64,000 nt of DNA, from positions 196,160,184-196,224,183 of the forward strand of contig CM066044.1 of NCBI GenBank assembly GCA_033557465.1, in the 5' to 3' direction. Both the position numbers and the translations under genes were made by a program. Below the pieces are notes generated by a model. It saw only the letters and a list, made by a program, of their open reading frames with translations, made no database searches and had not been told where the DNA came from. The stretch comes from Ichthyophis bannanicus (lineage: Eukaryota > Chordata > Amphibia > Gymnophiona > Ichthyophiidae). Below, one piece after another: positions 53,371-64,000 of this stretch (its first letter is position 1; each line of letters begins with the position of its first letter).

Positions 53371-55282
53371 CCCCACCCTGCTGAGCAGGGGCTGGTGGTG
53401 CAGGCTTGGGGGCTTGCTGCCTACGGGACCCGTTACCCCGTCCCTTGGCCTGCTGGCCCTGTTGGGGAGCTGCAGGGGCCTGATAATGGGGGTATTGTTT
53501 GTAGGCAGCCGCCTTCCTCGGGTAAAAGGACTTTTTCCCCGAGCCCTTCTTTTTCTGGGAAGGGGCGGAGGTCTTCCTAGAAAGCCTGGTCCTGGTGAGA
53601 GTCTCAGTCTCAATTTGCGCAGCCTTTTCCGCCATGGGCTTGCCAAAGAGGTTCTCGCCTCGGCAGGGGACATCGACCAACTTGTCCTGCACCCAGGGCT
53701 CAAGGTCTGACGACTGAAGCCAAGCCTGTCGGCGGGCACCGATGCCGGCTGCGGCCACTCGAGCCGATGCTTCAAAGCCATCATAGGCTGCTCGGGACAT
53801 GAACTTTGAGCATTCCCGAATGCCAGTGGACAAGGCTAGGAACCTCCGCAAGGGTTCCTCGGACAGACCAGCGGAGAAGCCGGCTAGCTCTTTAGCCAGA
53901 TCCTGGAGATACATGCCCATGTATAGCTGGTAAGTCTGGACACGACATGCGAGCATAGAGCCCTGGAAACACTTCTTGCCAAGGCCATCCAGGTTACGGG
54001 CCTCCCTTCCAGGAGGCACCGAGGAGTGCATCTTCTGGCTCTTAAGACGATGCATGGCCGATTCCACTACCATGGAATGGTGTGGCAGCTGTGCCTTTTG
54101 AAAGCCAGGGCTCTTGCGGACTCGATAGATAGAATCGACCCGCTTGCTCAGGACCGGCAAGGAGGCCGGACTCTCCCACATGCGGAAGAGTAGTCGTTCC
54201 AGCATAGGAGGAACCGGTACAGTAAAGTGTTCCCTCGCGGGAGAGTCATACTGGAGGGCGTCGAGCTCTTCGGCTCGAGGCTCCTCCTCGGATCCGCAGG
54301 GAAGGCCAAAGCCTTGGCCATATCCCTAACGAAGTCCGAGAACCGGGCATCCTCCGGGGGGGACTGTTTCCGAGGCTCGGACTCCGGTGAGTCCGATGGG
54401 ACACACCGAGTCCGGAAAGAATCAGGCGACTCTTCCTCCTCAGACTCCCAGACCGACTCCGACGAGGACTCGGTGGGGTCGGCCCGGGCAGGGCGCGGCG
54501 CCAGCCGCCCCGACGCCGAGGGAGTCGGCGTCGGCGACCTCGGTCCCGAACGGGAGGCCGAGGGTGACCTCGACCGAGGATCGACTCGAGTTCTCATCGA
54601 CTCGAGGATCGGCTCGGTCTCCGGGGTCGACTTGGACGTCGACGTCCCGGCGGTCGGGGCAGCGGCGCCAGCGAAGCCAGCGAGCAGTGCCCTCTGCTGG
54701 TCCATGAAGGCAGACAGTCTGCTCTCCAAGGCCGTCAACCTGAGTCTGAGCTCAGGTGACCCAGCAGCCCCCGACTCGGGCCCCGACGGCGTCAGGCCCG
54801 ACGTCGGCTGTCGCGGAGGCGAGTCCAGAAGGACTACAGGACTTACCCGGGCAGGCATCTCCGACTCCAGGCGAGGCCGCTTCGGGATGTGTTCCTTCTC
54901 CAAGGACCCGGGGCGGCTGTCGGGGCTATGCGACCTGGCCCTCGCGGAACCAGGAGCGTCCACCGACGCCGCCCTCGCGGGTTTCACCTTCCGACGATGG
55001 TCCCCGGAGGGAGAACCCCGGTCGGAGGAACTCCGGCGACGGTCCGAGCTGGAGCCTTTCGACGCGGAGGCCTCCGACGAGGTCCGGGTACGGCTGGGGT
55101 CAGCGAAGATTCTCTCACGCTGATGCCGCCGACTTCTCAACGCCTTCGAGGACATTTTGCTGCAGGGCCCACAGATCAGTTCCTCATGATCCGGGCCCAG
55201 GCAGCGGAGGCAAAAGTCGTGTGTCGGTTAGTGACATATTTCGGTCACACCGACCACACCGCTTAAACCCACTGGCAGCCAT
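53371..55282 (-). pseudogene. DIRS Gag (family B)
   Basis: Start at 55282 (MAASGFKRCGRCDRNMSLTD). A short deletion in an AC repeat near 55220 shifts the frame, after which the knuckle CLGPDHEELIC is read, followed by the frame from 55155 (MSSKALRSRRHQRER). A Ser/Arg/Asp-rich middle (335 codons to about 54260) ends in a second frameshift. The C-terminal half (280 codons, 54205-53363) contains LLFRMWESPASLPV, HSMVVESAMHRLKS and SDLEPWVQDKLVDV. Two small indels are enough to inactivate it. Confidence 0.8.
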
Positions 55283-55489
55283 CGGGGGAAAAAGGGCCCC
55301 TGCGAGGTCAAAGGACCGGGCTGCCAGGGAAAAACCGAAAACGAAAGCTGACTAAGTCAGAAAAACCGAAAAAAGTAAGAGGACTCGTGACCGGCGTCGC
55401 GAGTCCGGGCGGGAAAAGGATCGGCGTCGAACCGAAGGAAAAAAGGATAAAATAAAGAAGAAAATCGACTTTTTCGCGGGGACAAGACG

Positions 55490-55684
55490 GGGACGTCTGT
55501 AGGGCTCCGCGGAACAAAAGAAGACTGGCTAAGATGGCACCCTCGGGCGGGAAGACGACCGCGCATGCGCGCTGCAATTCCCAAAGGCTTTCTTTGAAAG
55601 CTGGGGAAAATTGCTCCGCGAGGGCTCCGTCGGCGCCGACGTCATCCATAAGTGAGGACTGACTTCCTGCTTGGTCCTGGAGAA
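55490..55684 (-). promoter_or_regulatory. Family-B 5' terminal repeat, putative promoter
   Basis: On the element's 5' side it contains the palindrome GTCGGCGCCGAC (about 55629-55640), an NRF1-type GCGCATGCGC (55561-55570) and AAGATGGCACC (55531-55541, YY1-type). It sits upstream of gag with no TATA box visible. DIRS elements are transcribed from their left terminal repeat, so a TATA-less NRF1/YY1 promoter is a reasonable inference. Confidence 0.45.
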
Positions 55685-58105
55685 CACCTGTTACAGGTAA
55701 GTAACTGTGCTATCTCCAGGAACAAGCAGGAATGAGTCTTCACATATGGGGACTCCCAAGCTAAGATGCCTGGAGCCCTAGCATGTTGGAGATTGAAACA
55801 TGCTACACCTCATATGGCCAGGCATCCTGAGGATGGAGGGTAGGAGTTGAAAAAGAGGAGCTGTAGAAGCAGCTAACGTAAGATAGGACTACAGGCAAGG
55901 AGTCCTTGTATGTATGATAATTATCATGAAATATATTGAAATGAACAATCGCAATATGGACCTCACCTACTGGATTGCAGGAAGTAGAGAGGCTGATGGA
56001 GTCTACTGGGGATCCAGTAGAGGAATCTTCAAGGTGACCTCACTAAAGAGAAGGTGAAGGTCAAAATCCGGAAGTGACAGGTGACCCCAGGATTCAACTG
56101 GGGTAGTACAAAAAAACGGTAGGTCTTTAGTGGGAAGCTTTATGGAAAAAGCTGAAAACTCTTTTGGCTACAGAGTTGCTCACAGTTAGGAGCAAAAGAG
56201 GAAGACTGACTGATTTGGACAAACTGGCCTAGTCCTTGAGGGAAGAAGGGGTATGGAAAAAACCCCGTATTCCCAAAGAAAGGACAGATGTCTGAGGAGT
56301 TGAAACCTCAGATCTACTGAAGATCCACCATGTCTTTCCTAACTGGTGAGAGGTAGGAAGATATTGGAGCTTCAGGGATACCTAAACCTAGGGTTATGGA
56401 AGGAGCTGTCAGTACCACAGTAGTGGTTGTGTGCATAATACCCCAAACATACTGTGGAACAGTATGACGATGTGCAAAGCCCACTGTCTGGAACATATAG
56501 GAAGGAAAAACCTTTATGAGCCTAGACAGTTAGAGAGAAAAGTATGTAAGTAAATATCTACCTACAACGAAGTATGTAAGTAAATATCTACATACATACA
56601 TACATAGGTGTATATATATGTCTATAGTGAGATTTAGAGGGGCATAACATATGCACACGCAGCTGACAGACATATATATACATATATGAATATATAGGTC
56701 TAAAGATAAATGTCTGCAATTAAGCAGACAGAGATATGCCTATAACAACATTCTCATGGGAGATGTGAAGAGGAAAGATTCATCCAACAAGAAGGTGGAA
56801 CCTACTTGAGAAGATATAGAGAGAATCTATTCCCCCTGGTTATGATGGTGCAGAAATGCTATCCAGTGAAATAACCAGGATGGTTGCGTGAAAAAACAGA
56901 GGATAATATCAGTCTGTAAACAGCAAGTCCTGAGTCCTGTAGAACTCTAGCATGGTAAATGGACAGAAAACGCATAGGATGAGATACCAGGTTGACCCAC
57001 TTGAGGGACAAAAAGGGGTATCATGCGTTTTTTAGTTAAATATGTACTGTCCATGAAGGATTAGGATACCATGAGGACAAGCTGCAAGGAAAAAAAGAGC
57101 ATATTCCCTGTAGGAATTGGACAACTCTTTAGACTTTCACGTAGAGAAGGCTTATGACCTTTATTTTAACAGGAGATAGAAGGGTGTGAAGAACCCTCAG
57201 TCATGTGGAATGACTGAGGAAGCCTTTTTCAACCATATGGGATAGTCATTAGAGAAAAACCCCATGCTCTCTAGCAAGGGCCCATAGTGGAAAGCTTCTC
57301 TGTAGGATTGCAGAGAGCATTATGCAGGAGAATTGGGAGATAGAACTGGCCGTTGGAAAAAACCAGCAGCCACGTCAACTATGCTGCCAAACCCAAAGGA
57401 ATTGGAGATGGCAAGAATAGAAGATAGTGTGATAAGCCTGAAATAAGGATTATCCAAGAAAGATGTATGCACTGTCTTGGAATCACTACTAAGGCCAGAC
57501 AGAAAGTAGTGGAGGACAAGACTGGAAACTTGTGGAAAAGTACCAGTAGTCCAATCACTGGAACTCCTGCATGGGCAGCTGCTGAATAAGACAGCAGAGA
57601 GAATCTTTCTGTGTAAAACAGAAAGAACAGACAGAACAAGAGAAGAAATTCCTGTTCCTGTCTGATGAGCTGCCCAGGCAAAAAGAGGGAGTTTACTCAA
57701 GAGAAAAAACTCCACACTGGAATGGAAAGAAAGACTAGAAAGGCTAAAGCAGCCCTCCAGTGGTATGTACCACTCTTACAAGGGAAACCCTGGATAAGAG
57801 GGTAGAGAAACAGGAGCTGAAGGGTGATTTACCATATGGTAAGTCTGTGGAAGGAAAAAATTCATGTTGGTACAGAAAATTATCATGGGATAGTTGTTAA
57901 ACCTCTCTTCTTGTCAGGAAGAAGGAGAAACCTGTGACCCATAGACATGAATATCCTGACATCTCAGCATACCTAGGAGCAACTGGATGTCCTGAGGAAA
58001 GGAATCCATGTGTAGAGTTTTGAATGAAAAACAGTGAAAAACGTCTGCTGAGAAGAAGTCAACTGTAGGTTGTAAACTCCAAGAGGCAGAAAACAGATTA
58101 ATCAG
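55685..58105 (-). other. Degenerate, largely non-coding interior of the outer DIRS
   Basis: The first 150 bp match the 3' region of family A (TCACATATGGGGACTCCC). A patch near 57250-57330 (AGCAAGGGCCCATAGTGG) resembles the RNase H region of copies 1-3. The rest contains short A/T-rich repeats (56565-56740, TATGTAAGTAAATATCTAC and ATACATACATA) and no readable RT or YR. This is where pol should be, so it is either very old or replaced. Confidence 0.55.
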
Positions 58106-60147
58106 AACCCTATGGTTGCTGGGTTTGTTTAGCCTGGTAAGAGTTTGGATTCTTCAGACCAGGGCGATGTTTCCTCTGCTTGGGAACATCTGTATGATGG
58201 GCAGGAGAAGAGTAAAACCTTCTCCTCCTAGGGAAAGAAGGTTTGGTAGGGCATTTCCTACCTACTGGGGAAGGAGAAGGCTTAGGATAGCCTTCAGAAA
58301 CAGGAAAGTCAGTGGACCACTGAGCAACCTGATGTAAAGACTCCTTATTGAAGAGATTTTCTCCAGTGCAAGGAGTATTACCCAGTCTTTGTTGTGTCCA
58401 TTTGTTTAAGTCTGAAGCTTGGAGCCAGGCTCTACGTCGTGCCCCTATGGCTATAACAGAAGTTCTGCTAACAGACTCAAAAGAGTCTAGGGAAGCACGA
58501 GTAAGAAACCAAGAGATACTTTGAATATGACTAAGTAGTAAGGAATAGTCTGCAGTCTTCGGCTCTGAAAGAAAAGGAGTCAAAAGATATAATTTCTTTG
58601 TGACCTCCTGAAGAGATAGACTCATAAATATATGAGAGAATCCTTGCTGACAGCATGGATGTCTGGAAGGTTTGACGTCCAAAGGCATCTAGTGTCCTAG
58701 ACTCACGACCTGGTGGGTAAGGAGAGTGCTTTTTCTTACTTTTCACCCTCCTCATTGCTGATTCCACCACAATGGAATGATGAGGAAGTTGAATCTTTTG
58801 AAACCCTGGAGAGGGGGGCAGTTGATACAGAAGATCAATTGCTCTAGAAGGTGGGGGGTACCCTTAAAGGTGCTTCCCACATTCTTAGAAGATCCCGCAA
58901 GGAATGATGCAAAGGAAGCATTATGTTCTCCTTTGTTTCAGTAGAAGCAGAGCCTTGTGTGGGATCATGGCCAGGGATAGGAATGGAAAGGGATCTTGCC
59001 ATATCCAAGAGGAAATCCTGAAAAGAAGGACCTCCAAAGAGAACCTTCCCAGGACAGGCTAGATCTGAAGAACTAGCCTGGGCACCAGAGGATCTACCCG
59101 AGTATATAGGAAGATAAGATCCTGCACGGTGCAAAAAAGGATCCTTAAGGGATGGATGCTGGTACTGGAGGTCAGGACCTGTGACAGTCAGTACTACATC
59201 GTCCATGCCAGGTATCGACTCCAGACTTGGTATAGAAAGGAGCAACCCTGGTGAAAGAAGCATGGAAGGAGCTGGCCCTGATGCTACTGTGGATACCGGT
59301 ACCGATATCGATAGCGCTGTCGGAATCGAAGACGACACCGACACCGGAGCAGTCATCGGTGTCAGCTCAAATGGTACCGAGGTAACCGAACGCCTTTGGT
59401 AATCATCCCCAGTACCTAGCATCCGGTACCGATAGGTATCGGTACCGAGACGTGTCGGTACCCAGTCTTCCAGACTAGAGATCGATTCCAGACTCGGCAT
59501 CGAGGGGAGCGAGTCTATCGATGCGTGTCTAGAGGGTACCGACTTCGGTGGTAGTATCGGCGTCGATGCAGATACTGGAAAGTCAATCTGGAGCGTATCC
59601 ACCGGACCCGAAGGTACCGAGAAATCCAGATGACGATCCCTGGTGAGGAGTGTAACGTCCAACACCAGTGCCGATGCCGGGGTATCGGTACCGCTCGAAG
59701 CGGATACCACCACCGAGCATGGCTCAGGTATGTTCTGTGAGGGGTGAGCCCCAGGAACAACCTGAAACCCCTCATAGGCTTTGGAGACCGAAGACTCCCG
59801 CCGGGGTTTTGAAGCCAATGGACCCTCGAGGGCAAGGCCGGAGCCGTCTTCATGCCGTGCATGAGACCTACCACTCGAGGGTTGGCTAGTCTTAACAGAC
59901 TGTTTGTGGGTTACCTGATCCCGTGTAGAAGAAATGTTCGGTGCCCTGACACTGGACGGGAACCTGGTTCGAGAGAAACTCGATGATGAATATCTCTTCT
60001 TACAAAACTTAAGCTGGAGGGCTGCGGAGGAAAATGAGCAGGACCCAAACAAGTTAAACACCAGCTTTTGGAGTCGAAGAATAAAGCTGTACCGCCACAG
60101 CTTAAACATTTCTTAGAGAAAAAGGCTGGCGGTTCCATGAGGAACAC
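58106..60147 (-). pseudogene. DIRS Gag (outer element)
   Basis: Start at 60147 (MFLMEPPAFFSKKCLSCGGT) with the partial knuckle CLTCLGPAHF, where the last Cys is not in place. A long frame of 421 codons (60109-58844) covers the Ser/Pro/Thr-rich middle (STRDQVTHKQSVKTSQPSSG). C-terminal blocks are in two further frames: SAMRRVKSKKKHSPYPPGRE and the 192-codon frame to 58110 (RTSVIAIGARRRAWLQASDL). Gag is thus far better preserved than pol in the same element. Confidence 0.75.
59280..59710. repeat. GGTACCGATACC word array inside gag (outer element)
   Basis: Dense CGGTACCGA, GGTATCGG and GACACCGACACCG words (for example 59296, 59424, 59438 and 59680), the same vocabulary as the arrays in copies 1 and 2, over about 430 bp. 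Confidence 0.7.
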
Positions 60148-60500
60148 GGACAGGCCTAAAAGGCCTCAAATTTAAGACAGAAGAAAAAATATACCCTGAA
60201 GGGAAAAATTTTCAGTAAAAAGAAAAAAGAAACACCGACGGTACCGGTGGAGTCGGGGAGACAGCCGCGACCACAAGAAATAAAAAGAATTAAAGAAGAA
60301 TTTTCTGCGGTGACAGGAGGACGTCCTGCCGGCTCCGCGGAAAAACGAAAACTGAGGAGAGACAGTTGGAAAGGCGGGAAGGCAGCACGCAGGCACTGAG
60401 GGATGCTCCCAAAAGCTTTCTGATTGGACGCTGGGGAGCGTTCCCGCGCAGGCTCCGTCGGTACCAACGTACCCATATGTGAAGACTCATTCCTGCAGAT

Positions 60501-60582
60501 AGATGAAATGCTAACAGAAATTAGGGGAGCTAGCAAAGTTTACAACACAGTAATAATGGGAGATTTCAATTACCCCGGTATT
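60501..60582 (+). pseudogene. CR1 LINE ORF2 endonuclease, middle segment
   Basis: Reads DEMLTEIRGASKVYNTVIMG then DFNYPGI, the M-G-D-F-N metal-binding motif of the endonuclease. It continues the frame that stopped at 49612 and is followed by a CR1 tail inserted at 60583. Confidence 0.85.
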
Positions 60583-60897
60583 AAGAACATAAGAACATAA
60601 GATATGCCATACTGGGTCAGACCAAGGTCCATCAAGCCCAGTATTCTGTTTCCAACAGTGGCCAATCCAGGTCATGTTCCTAGCAGTCTCCCCAAAAGAC
60701 ACAAGTTCCTCAATGCTTGTATTGGGTCAAGCAGTAATATCCTGTGTCCCTATTAATAATGGTTTATGGACCTTTCCTTCAGAACTTGTCCAAATCTTTT
60801 TTAAACCCAACTACACTAACAGTTTTTACTATATCCTCCAGTACCAAATTCCAGAGTTTGATTACACATTGAGTGAAAAAATATTATTATTGACTGG
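60583..60897 (-). repeat. CR1 LINE 3' end, inverse orientation, inserted in CR1
   Basis: Begins AAGAACATAAGAACATAAG and ATATGCCATACTGGGTCAGA, the reverse complement of the CR1 tail at 14860-15130. It contains the C-terminal codons (e.g. minus-strand FKKDLDKF-like text) and is 5'-truncated. The host frame resumes at about 60898 with DWVQCH. Confidence 0.8.
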
Positions 60898-62966
60898 GTT
60901 CAATGTCACATCAAAACATGCTAGGGAGATAAAGTTTCTTAATGACGTAAATAACTGCTTTATGGACTAGCTGGTTCAGAACAGACATGCAGGATGCTAT
61001 TTTAGACCTAGTCCTCAGTAGAACGCAGAATTTAATGTGAGAGGTAACTGTTCTGGGGCTGCTTGCTTGACAATAGCGATCATAAAATGATCACATTTGA
61101 TTTAATAAATGGAGGGAGGATGGCAAGGAAATTTACTCACTAGCATTTAACTTTCAAGAAGGAAACTACAATAAAATAAGGAAAATTGTTAGTTTTTTCT
61201 TAACAGGAGCAACTGCAAAGGTTAAGGGTTTACATCAGGTCTGGACGTTATTTAAAAATACTATCTTGGAAGCTCAGATGAGATATATTCCATGCTTTAA
61301 AAAAGGTGAAGGAACGTCAAAACGACAACCAGCATGGCTTAAAGAGGAGGTCAGAAACATTGTTATAGCTACGTGTAAGAGAATCTTTCAGAAAAGGGAA
61401 AAAAAACCCAGGAGCTAAATGATGAAAAAAGGAATCATCATAACTACTGGGAAGTTAAATGCAGGGCATTGATAAGGCAGGCAAAGAGAAAATTTGAAAA
61501 AGAAAAAAAAAAAAAAAAAAAGCTTGCCATGGAAGCAAACTCACAAATTTTTTTTCGAGTATATTCGTAGCAAAACACCTGCGAGGGAATCAGTTGGACC
61601 ATTAGATGATGGAGGAATAAACAGTTCACTTAGAGAGGACAAGGCAATAGCAGAGAGAGAATACATTTTTTGCTTCAGTCTTTACTGAAGATGCAGGAAA
61701 CATACCCATGCCAGATATGATATTTAAAAGGTGATACATCAGAGGAATTAAAACAAATCTTGATAAATCAGGAAGATGTAATACAGCTAATAAACTAAAG
61801 AGTAGCAAATCACCTAGACCAGATGGCATACATCCCAGGGTGCTGAAAGAACTGAAATATGAGATTGTAGAACTACTACCGGTATCTGTAATCTATCATT
61901 AAAATCAACTGTAGTACCCAAAGACTGGAGAGTGGCCAATGTAAAACCAATTTTTAAAAAGGGTTCCAGGGGAAATCCCGGAAACTACAGACCAGTGAAC
62001 CAGACATCAGTACCGGGCAAAATGGTAGAAATCATTATTAAAAAAAAGTTAATGAACAAGTAGATAGTTATGGTTTAATGGCAGAAACCCAATATGGATT
62101 TAGCCAAGGAAAGTCTTGTCTCACTAATCTCTTAATATTTTTTGGAAGGTGTAAATAGGTAGATAAAGGTGAGCTGGTTGACACACTATATCTCGATTTT
62201 TAGACAGCCTTTGACAAAGTCCCTCATGAGAGACTCTTGGGGAAATTAAAAAGCCATAGGATAGGAAGCAATGTACTATTGTAGATTAGGAACCAGTTGA
62301 AAGATAGAAAACAGAGTATGGCTAAATGGCCAATTTTCTCAACTGAGAAAGGTGAATAGTGGAGTACCCCAGGGATCTGTGCTGGGCTCGCTGCTTTTTA
62401 ACATTTATAAATGACCTGGAAATGGGAATAATGAGCGAGGTTATCAAATTTGCAGATAACACTAAATTATTCAAAGTTGTAAATTGTAAGAGGACCTCGA
62501 TAAATTGGAAGACTCAGCATACAAATGGCAGATGACATTTAAATGTGGACGTGCAAAGTTATGCACTTAGGGAAGAACCCAAACTATGGTTACTCGATGT
62601 AATGTTCCACACATTAGGTACCACCACCCAGGAACAGGATTTAGACGTCATTGTGGATAATACATTGAAACCCTCAGCCCAGTGTGCAGCGGCAGCCAAG
62701 AAAGCAAATAGAATGCTAGGAATCAAAGAAAGGAATGGAGAATAAATAAAACATTATAGATTATATAATGCCTCCGAGCCACTCCATGGTGCGACTACAC
62801 CTTGAACATTGTGTGCAGTCCTGGTCACCATATCTTCAAAAGGATATAGTAGAAAAGATACAGAGAAAAGCAACAATGGTTAAAGGATAGAAGGATATCC
62901 CTATGAGAAAAAGCTTAAAAAGGTTAGAGCTCTTCAACTTGGAAATAGACAGCTGAGGGAAGATAT
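60898..62966 (+). pseudogene. CR1 LINE ORF2, rest of endonuclease and RT
   Basis: The translation in changing frames gives the end of the endonuclease (NSDHKMITFDLINGGRMARK), SSKSPRPDGIHPRVLKELKY, a GVPQGSVLGS-like block (GGAGTACCCCAGGGATCTGT at 62352), FADNTKLFKVV (FADD changed to FADN), LREEPKLWLLDV and AAAAKKANRMLGI. It ends at 62966, where a DIRS element begins. Many stops show that it is old. It is the largest CR1 copy in the window once its insertions are removed. Confidence 0.85.
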
Positions 62967-64000
62967 AGCATAGTTACTCACCTGTAACAGATGTTCTCCG
63001 GGGACAGCAGGAATCAGGCCTCAAATGTGGGTGACGTCGGCGCCAACGAAACCCACGTGGAAGCACCTCTCCAACCTTTAAAGAAAGCCTTTGGGAAATG
63101 CACCATCAATGCATGGTCCACTTCCCACCCAAGGGTGCCATCTTGCCTCAGTCTAATGACATAGCTAAGATGGCAAAAATAAAATATGGTAAGGAAGCAA
63201 CTTCAAGGGAAGGATGGAGGGTTGTGAGGACTGATTCCTGCTGTCCCCAAAGAAGAGCTGTTACAGGTGAATAACTATGCTTTCTCCAGGAAAAAGCAGG
63301 AAGTCAGTCCTCACACATGGGACACCCAGCTACAGGCTACCAAGAACTTGTAAAAATATCACGGCAAGCCGCAAAGGGTGAGCAGTGATCAGCAGCAGCT
63401 GAATCCCTATAGAGAGGGGCTCTCGCAAGACCCAGGTGTCCAGCAGATAACCAGCACTCCGGTAGCCTGAACACAGAAGGGTCAGAGGGCAGGAGTTGCC
63501 TACACCCCAAAGAGATTACAGAATATGGCCTGGCCGAAGGTGCTGTTCTGTTGGCACTCCCTCTCAAGGCAATAGTGAGTTGCAAAGGTATGGACCGATG
63601 ACCAGGTGGCAGCCCGGCAAATTTCCGTCACATGGATGGAATGCAGATTTACCATAGAAGAAGCCATGACCCTCATGTGGTACACCGTGACCCTCTGGTC
63701 CAGAGAGATCCCCACTTACTCATAAGCAAGGGTAAGCAGTCCGCCACCCAAGCAGACAGAGTTGCTTAGTCACTGGGAGCCCCAGACAGCTGGGGTCATA
63801 TCATACAAAAAGCTATGGTGCTTTTCACTGGCCCCGAGTCCAATGCAGGTAGACGGACAGGGCTCTTACAATCCAGAGTATGGAGAATGGTCTCCGTCCT
63901 GCCAGTGTGAGACCTTGGATAGAAAGTAGGGAGCACCATCTCCCGACTGAGGTGGAATGGGAAAATCACCTTTGACAGAAACTCGGGGTGTGTGTGGAGC
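62967..64000 (-). mobile_element. DIRS-type retrotransposon, family B, copy 6 (3' end, runs off window)
   Basis: Terminus AGCATAG at 62967, terminal repeat with GTCGGCGCCAAC (about 63031), GGTGCCATCTTG (YY1-type inverse, about 63136), the internal complementary region at about 63240-63320 and then YR. It inserted into the CR1 element and is more decayed than the copy at 49908. Confidence 0.85.
63500..64000 (-). pseudogene. DIRS tyrosine recombinase, C-terminal part (copy 6)
   Basis: The frame 63715-63500 reads DQRVTVYHMRVMASSMVNLH, ICRAATWSSVHTFATHYCLE and FGQAIFCNLFGV. It keeps the H-x-x-R motif (YHMRVMA) and the Tyr. Upstream, further YR text is in other frames to the window end (about 63760-64000). 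The first catalytic Arg lies outside the window. Confidence 0.8.

Larger units (their letters stand above)
49908..55684 (-). mobile_element. DIRS-type retrotransposon, family B, complete GC-rich copy
   Basis: Termini AGCGTAG (49908) and GGAGAA (55684) follow from its internal complementary region at about 50210-50280. The flanks join to an intact family-A internal complementary region (CCCAGAGAT then CACCTGTTACAGG), with no duplicated bases. The 5777-bp element is clearly richer in GC and CpG than all surrounding DNA, which suggests recent arrival or a distinct family history. All genes are present, but each carries one or more inactivating changes. Confidence 0.9.
49613..60500 (-). mobile_element. 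DIRS-type retrotransposon, family A/C (outer), with a family-B DIRS inside
   Basis: The left terminus AGCACAG at 49613 and the right end at 60500 are fixed by the CR1 reading frame on both sides. The right terminal repeat has lost a few bases (CCTGCAGAT where copies 1 and 2 have CCTGCTTGTTCCTGGAGAT). The left repeat carries GTCGGTACCGAC near 49681 and the right GTCGGTACCAAC near 60459. A family-B element (49908-55684) splits the internal complementary region. Own length is about 5.1 kb. Gag is recognisable, RT-RNase H and YR hardly at all. Confidence 0.85.

Noticed and set aside
50416..53784. Single 1122-codon polyprotein gene
   Set aside because: Only the RT start and YR parts of this frame are meaningful. 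The middle is the antiframe of RNase H, whose real coding frame is the overlapping one at 51645-52910.
54227..55355. Plus-strand frames of about 200-300 codons in the GC-rich region
   Set aside because: They mirror the minus-strand gag and have the repetitive composition expected of shadow frames in GC-rich DNA.
56565..56740. Regulatory or structural RNA in the ATATAC-rich stretch
   Set aside because: It is a simple-sequence region with short imperfect repeats; no stable, specific fold or known motif is visible.

Overview
This is vertebrate nuclear DNA: one short protein-coding exon lies in tens of kilobases of nested transposable elements. The only host coding sequence I can support is a 198-bp minus-strand exon (25465-25662). 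It encodes 66 residues of exportin-6 (XPO6) and has clean splice sites on both sides. No other XPO6 exon was recognised, so the flanking introns are probably at least about 25 kb and 38 kb. The repeat mix (several DIRS-type tyrosine-recombinase retrotransposon families, CR1 and L2 LINEs with microsatellite tails, a Tc1-like element, a Harbinger-like element and an L1-like ORF1-only element) fits an amphibian with a large genome, most likely a caecilian. A turtle or another reptile cannot be excluded from sequence alone.

Layout. 1-5075: a DIRS element of family A (copy 1) with a second family-A element (copy 0) inserted in its recombinase gene; both run past the window start. 5206-10332: LINE tails and a decayed family-B DIRS (copy 4). 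10435-14102: a 3.67-kb DNA element with 22-bp terminal inverted repeats and a TTA duplication. It carries a palindromic 26-bp tandem array and three tRNA-like modules but no transposase. 14407-25105: a CR1 fragment, then a plus-strand L2-type LINE split at 16278/24497 by a family-A DIRS (copy 2), which is itself split by a minus-strand L2 LINE (17840-20700). 25465-25662: the XPO6 exon. 25745-31690: an end-to-end family-D DIRS with an open 454-codon recombinase, only 82 bp upstream of that exon in the sense of the gene. 32905-36384: a truncated family-A DIRS (copy 3). 36590-40400: a transposase-like pseudogene, two CR1 fragments and a 325-bp foldback element with 16-bp target duplications. 40553-43660: a Tc1-like element split by an L1-like ORF1-only element. 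45211-47800: a family-E DIRS relic. 48151-62966: a plus-strand CR1 LINE broken by an L2-like tail, by a DIRS (49613-60500) with a GC-rich family-B DIRS inside it (49908-55684), and by another CR1 tail. 62967-64000: the 3' end of one more family-B DIRS.

The DIRS copies share one architecture on the minus strand: inverted terminal repeat with promoter-like motifs, Gag with a CCHC knuckle, RT-RNase H, a tyrosine recombinase (YR) in an overlapping frame, and an internal complementary region that joins the complements of both ends. Where flanks can be read through, insertion was exact and without target duplication. The main unexpected signals are: a consensus 5' splice site 14-18 nt from the 3' terminus of each readable DIRS family; palindromic words (GTCGGTACCGAC, GTCGGCGCCGAC) in the terminal repeats that recur as arrays in gag; a stem-loop in LINE 3' ends that looks compensated between families; and the L1-like ORF1-only element.
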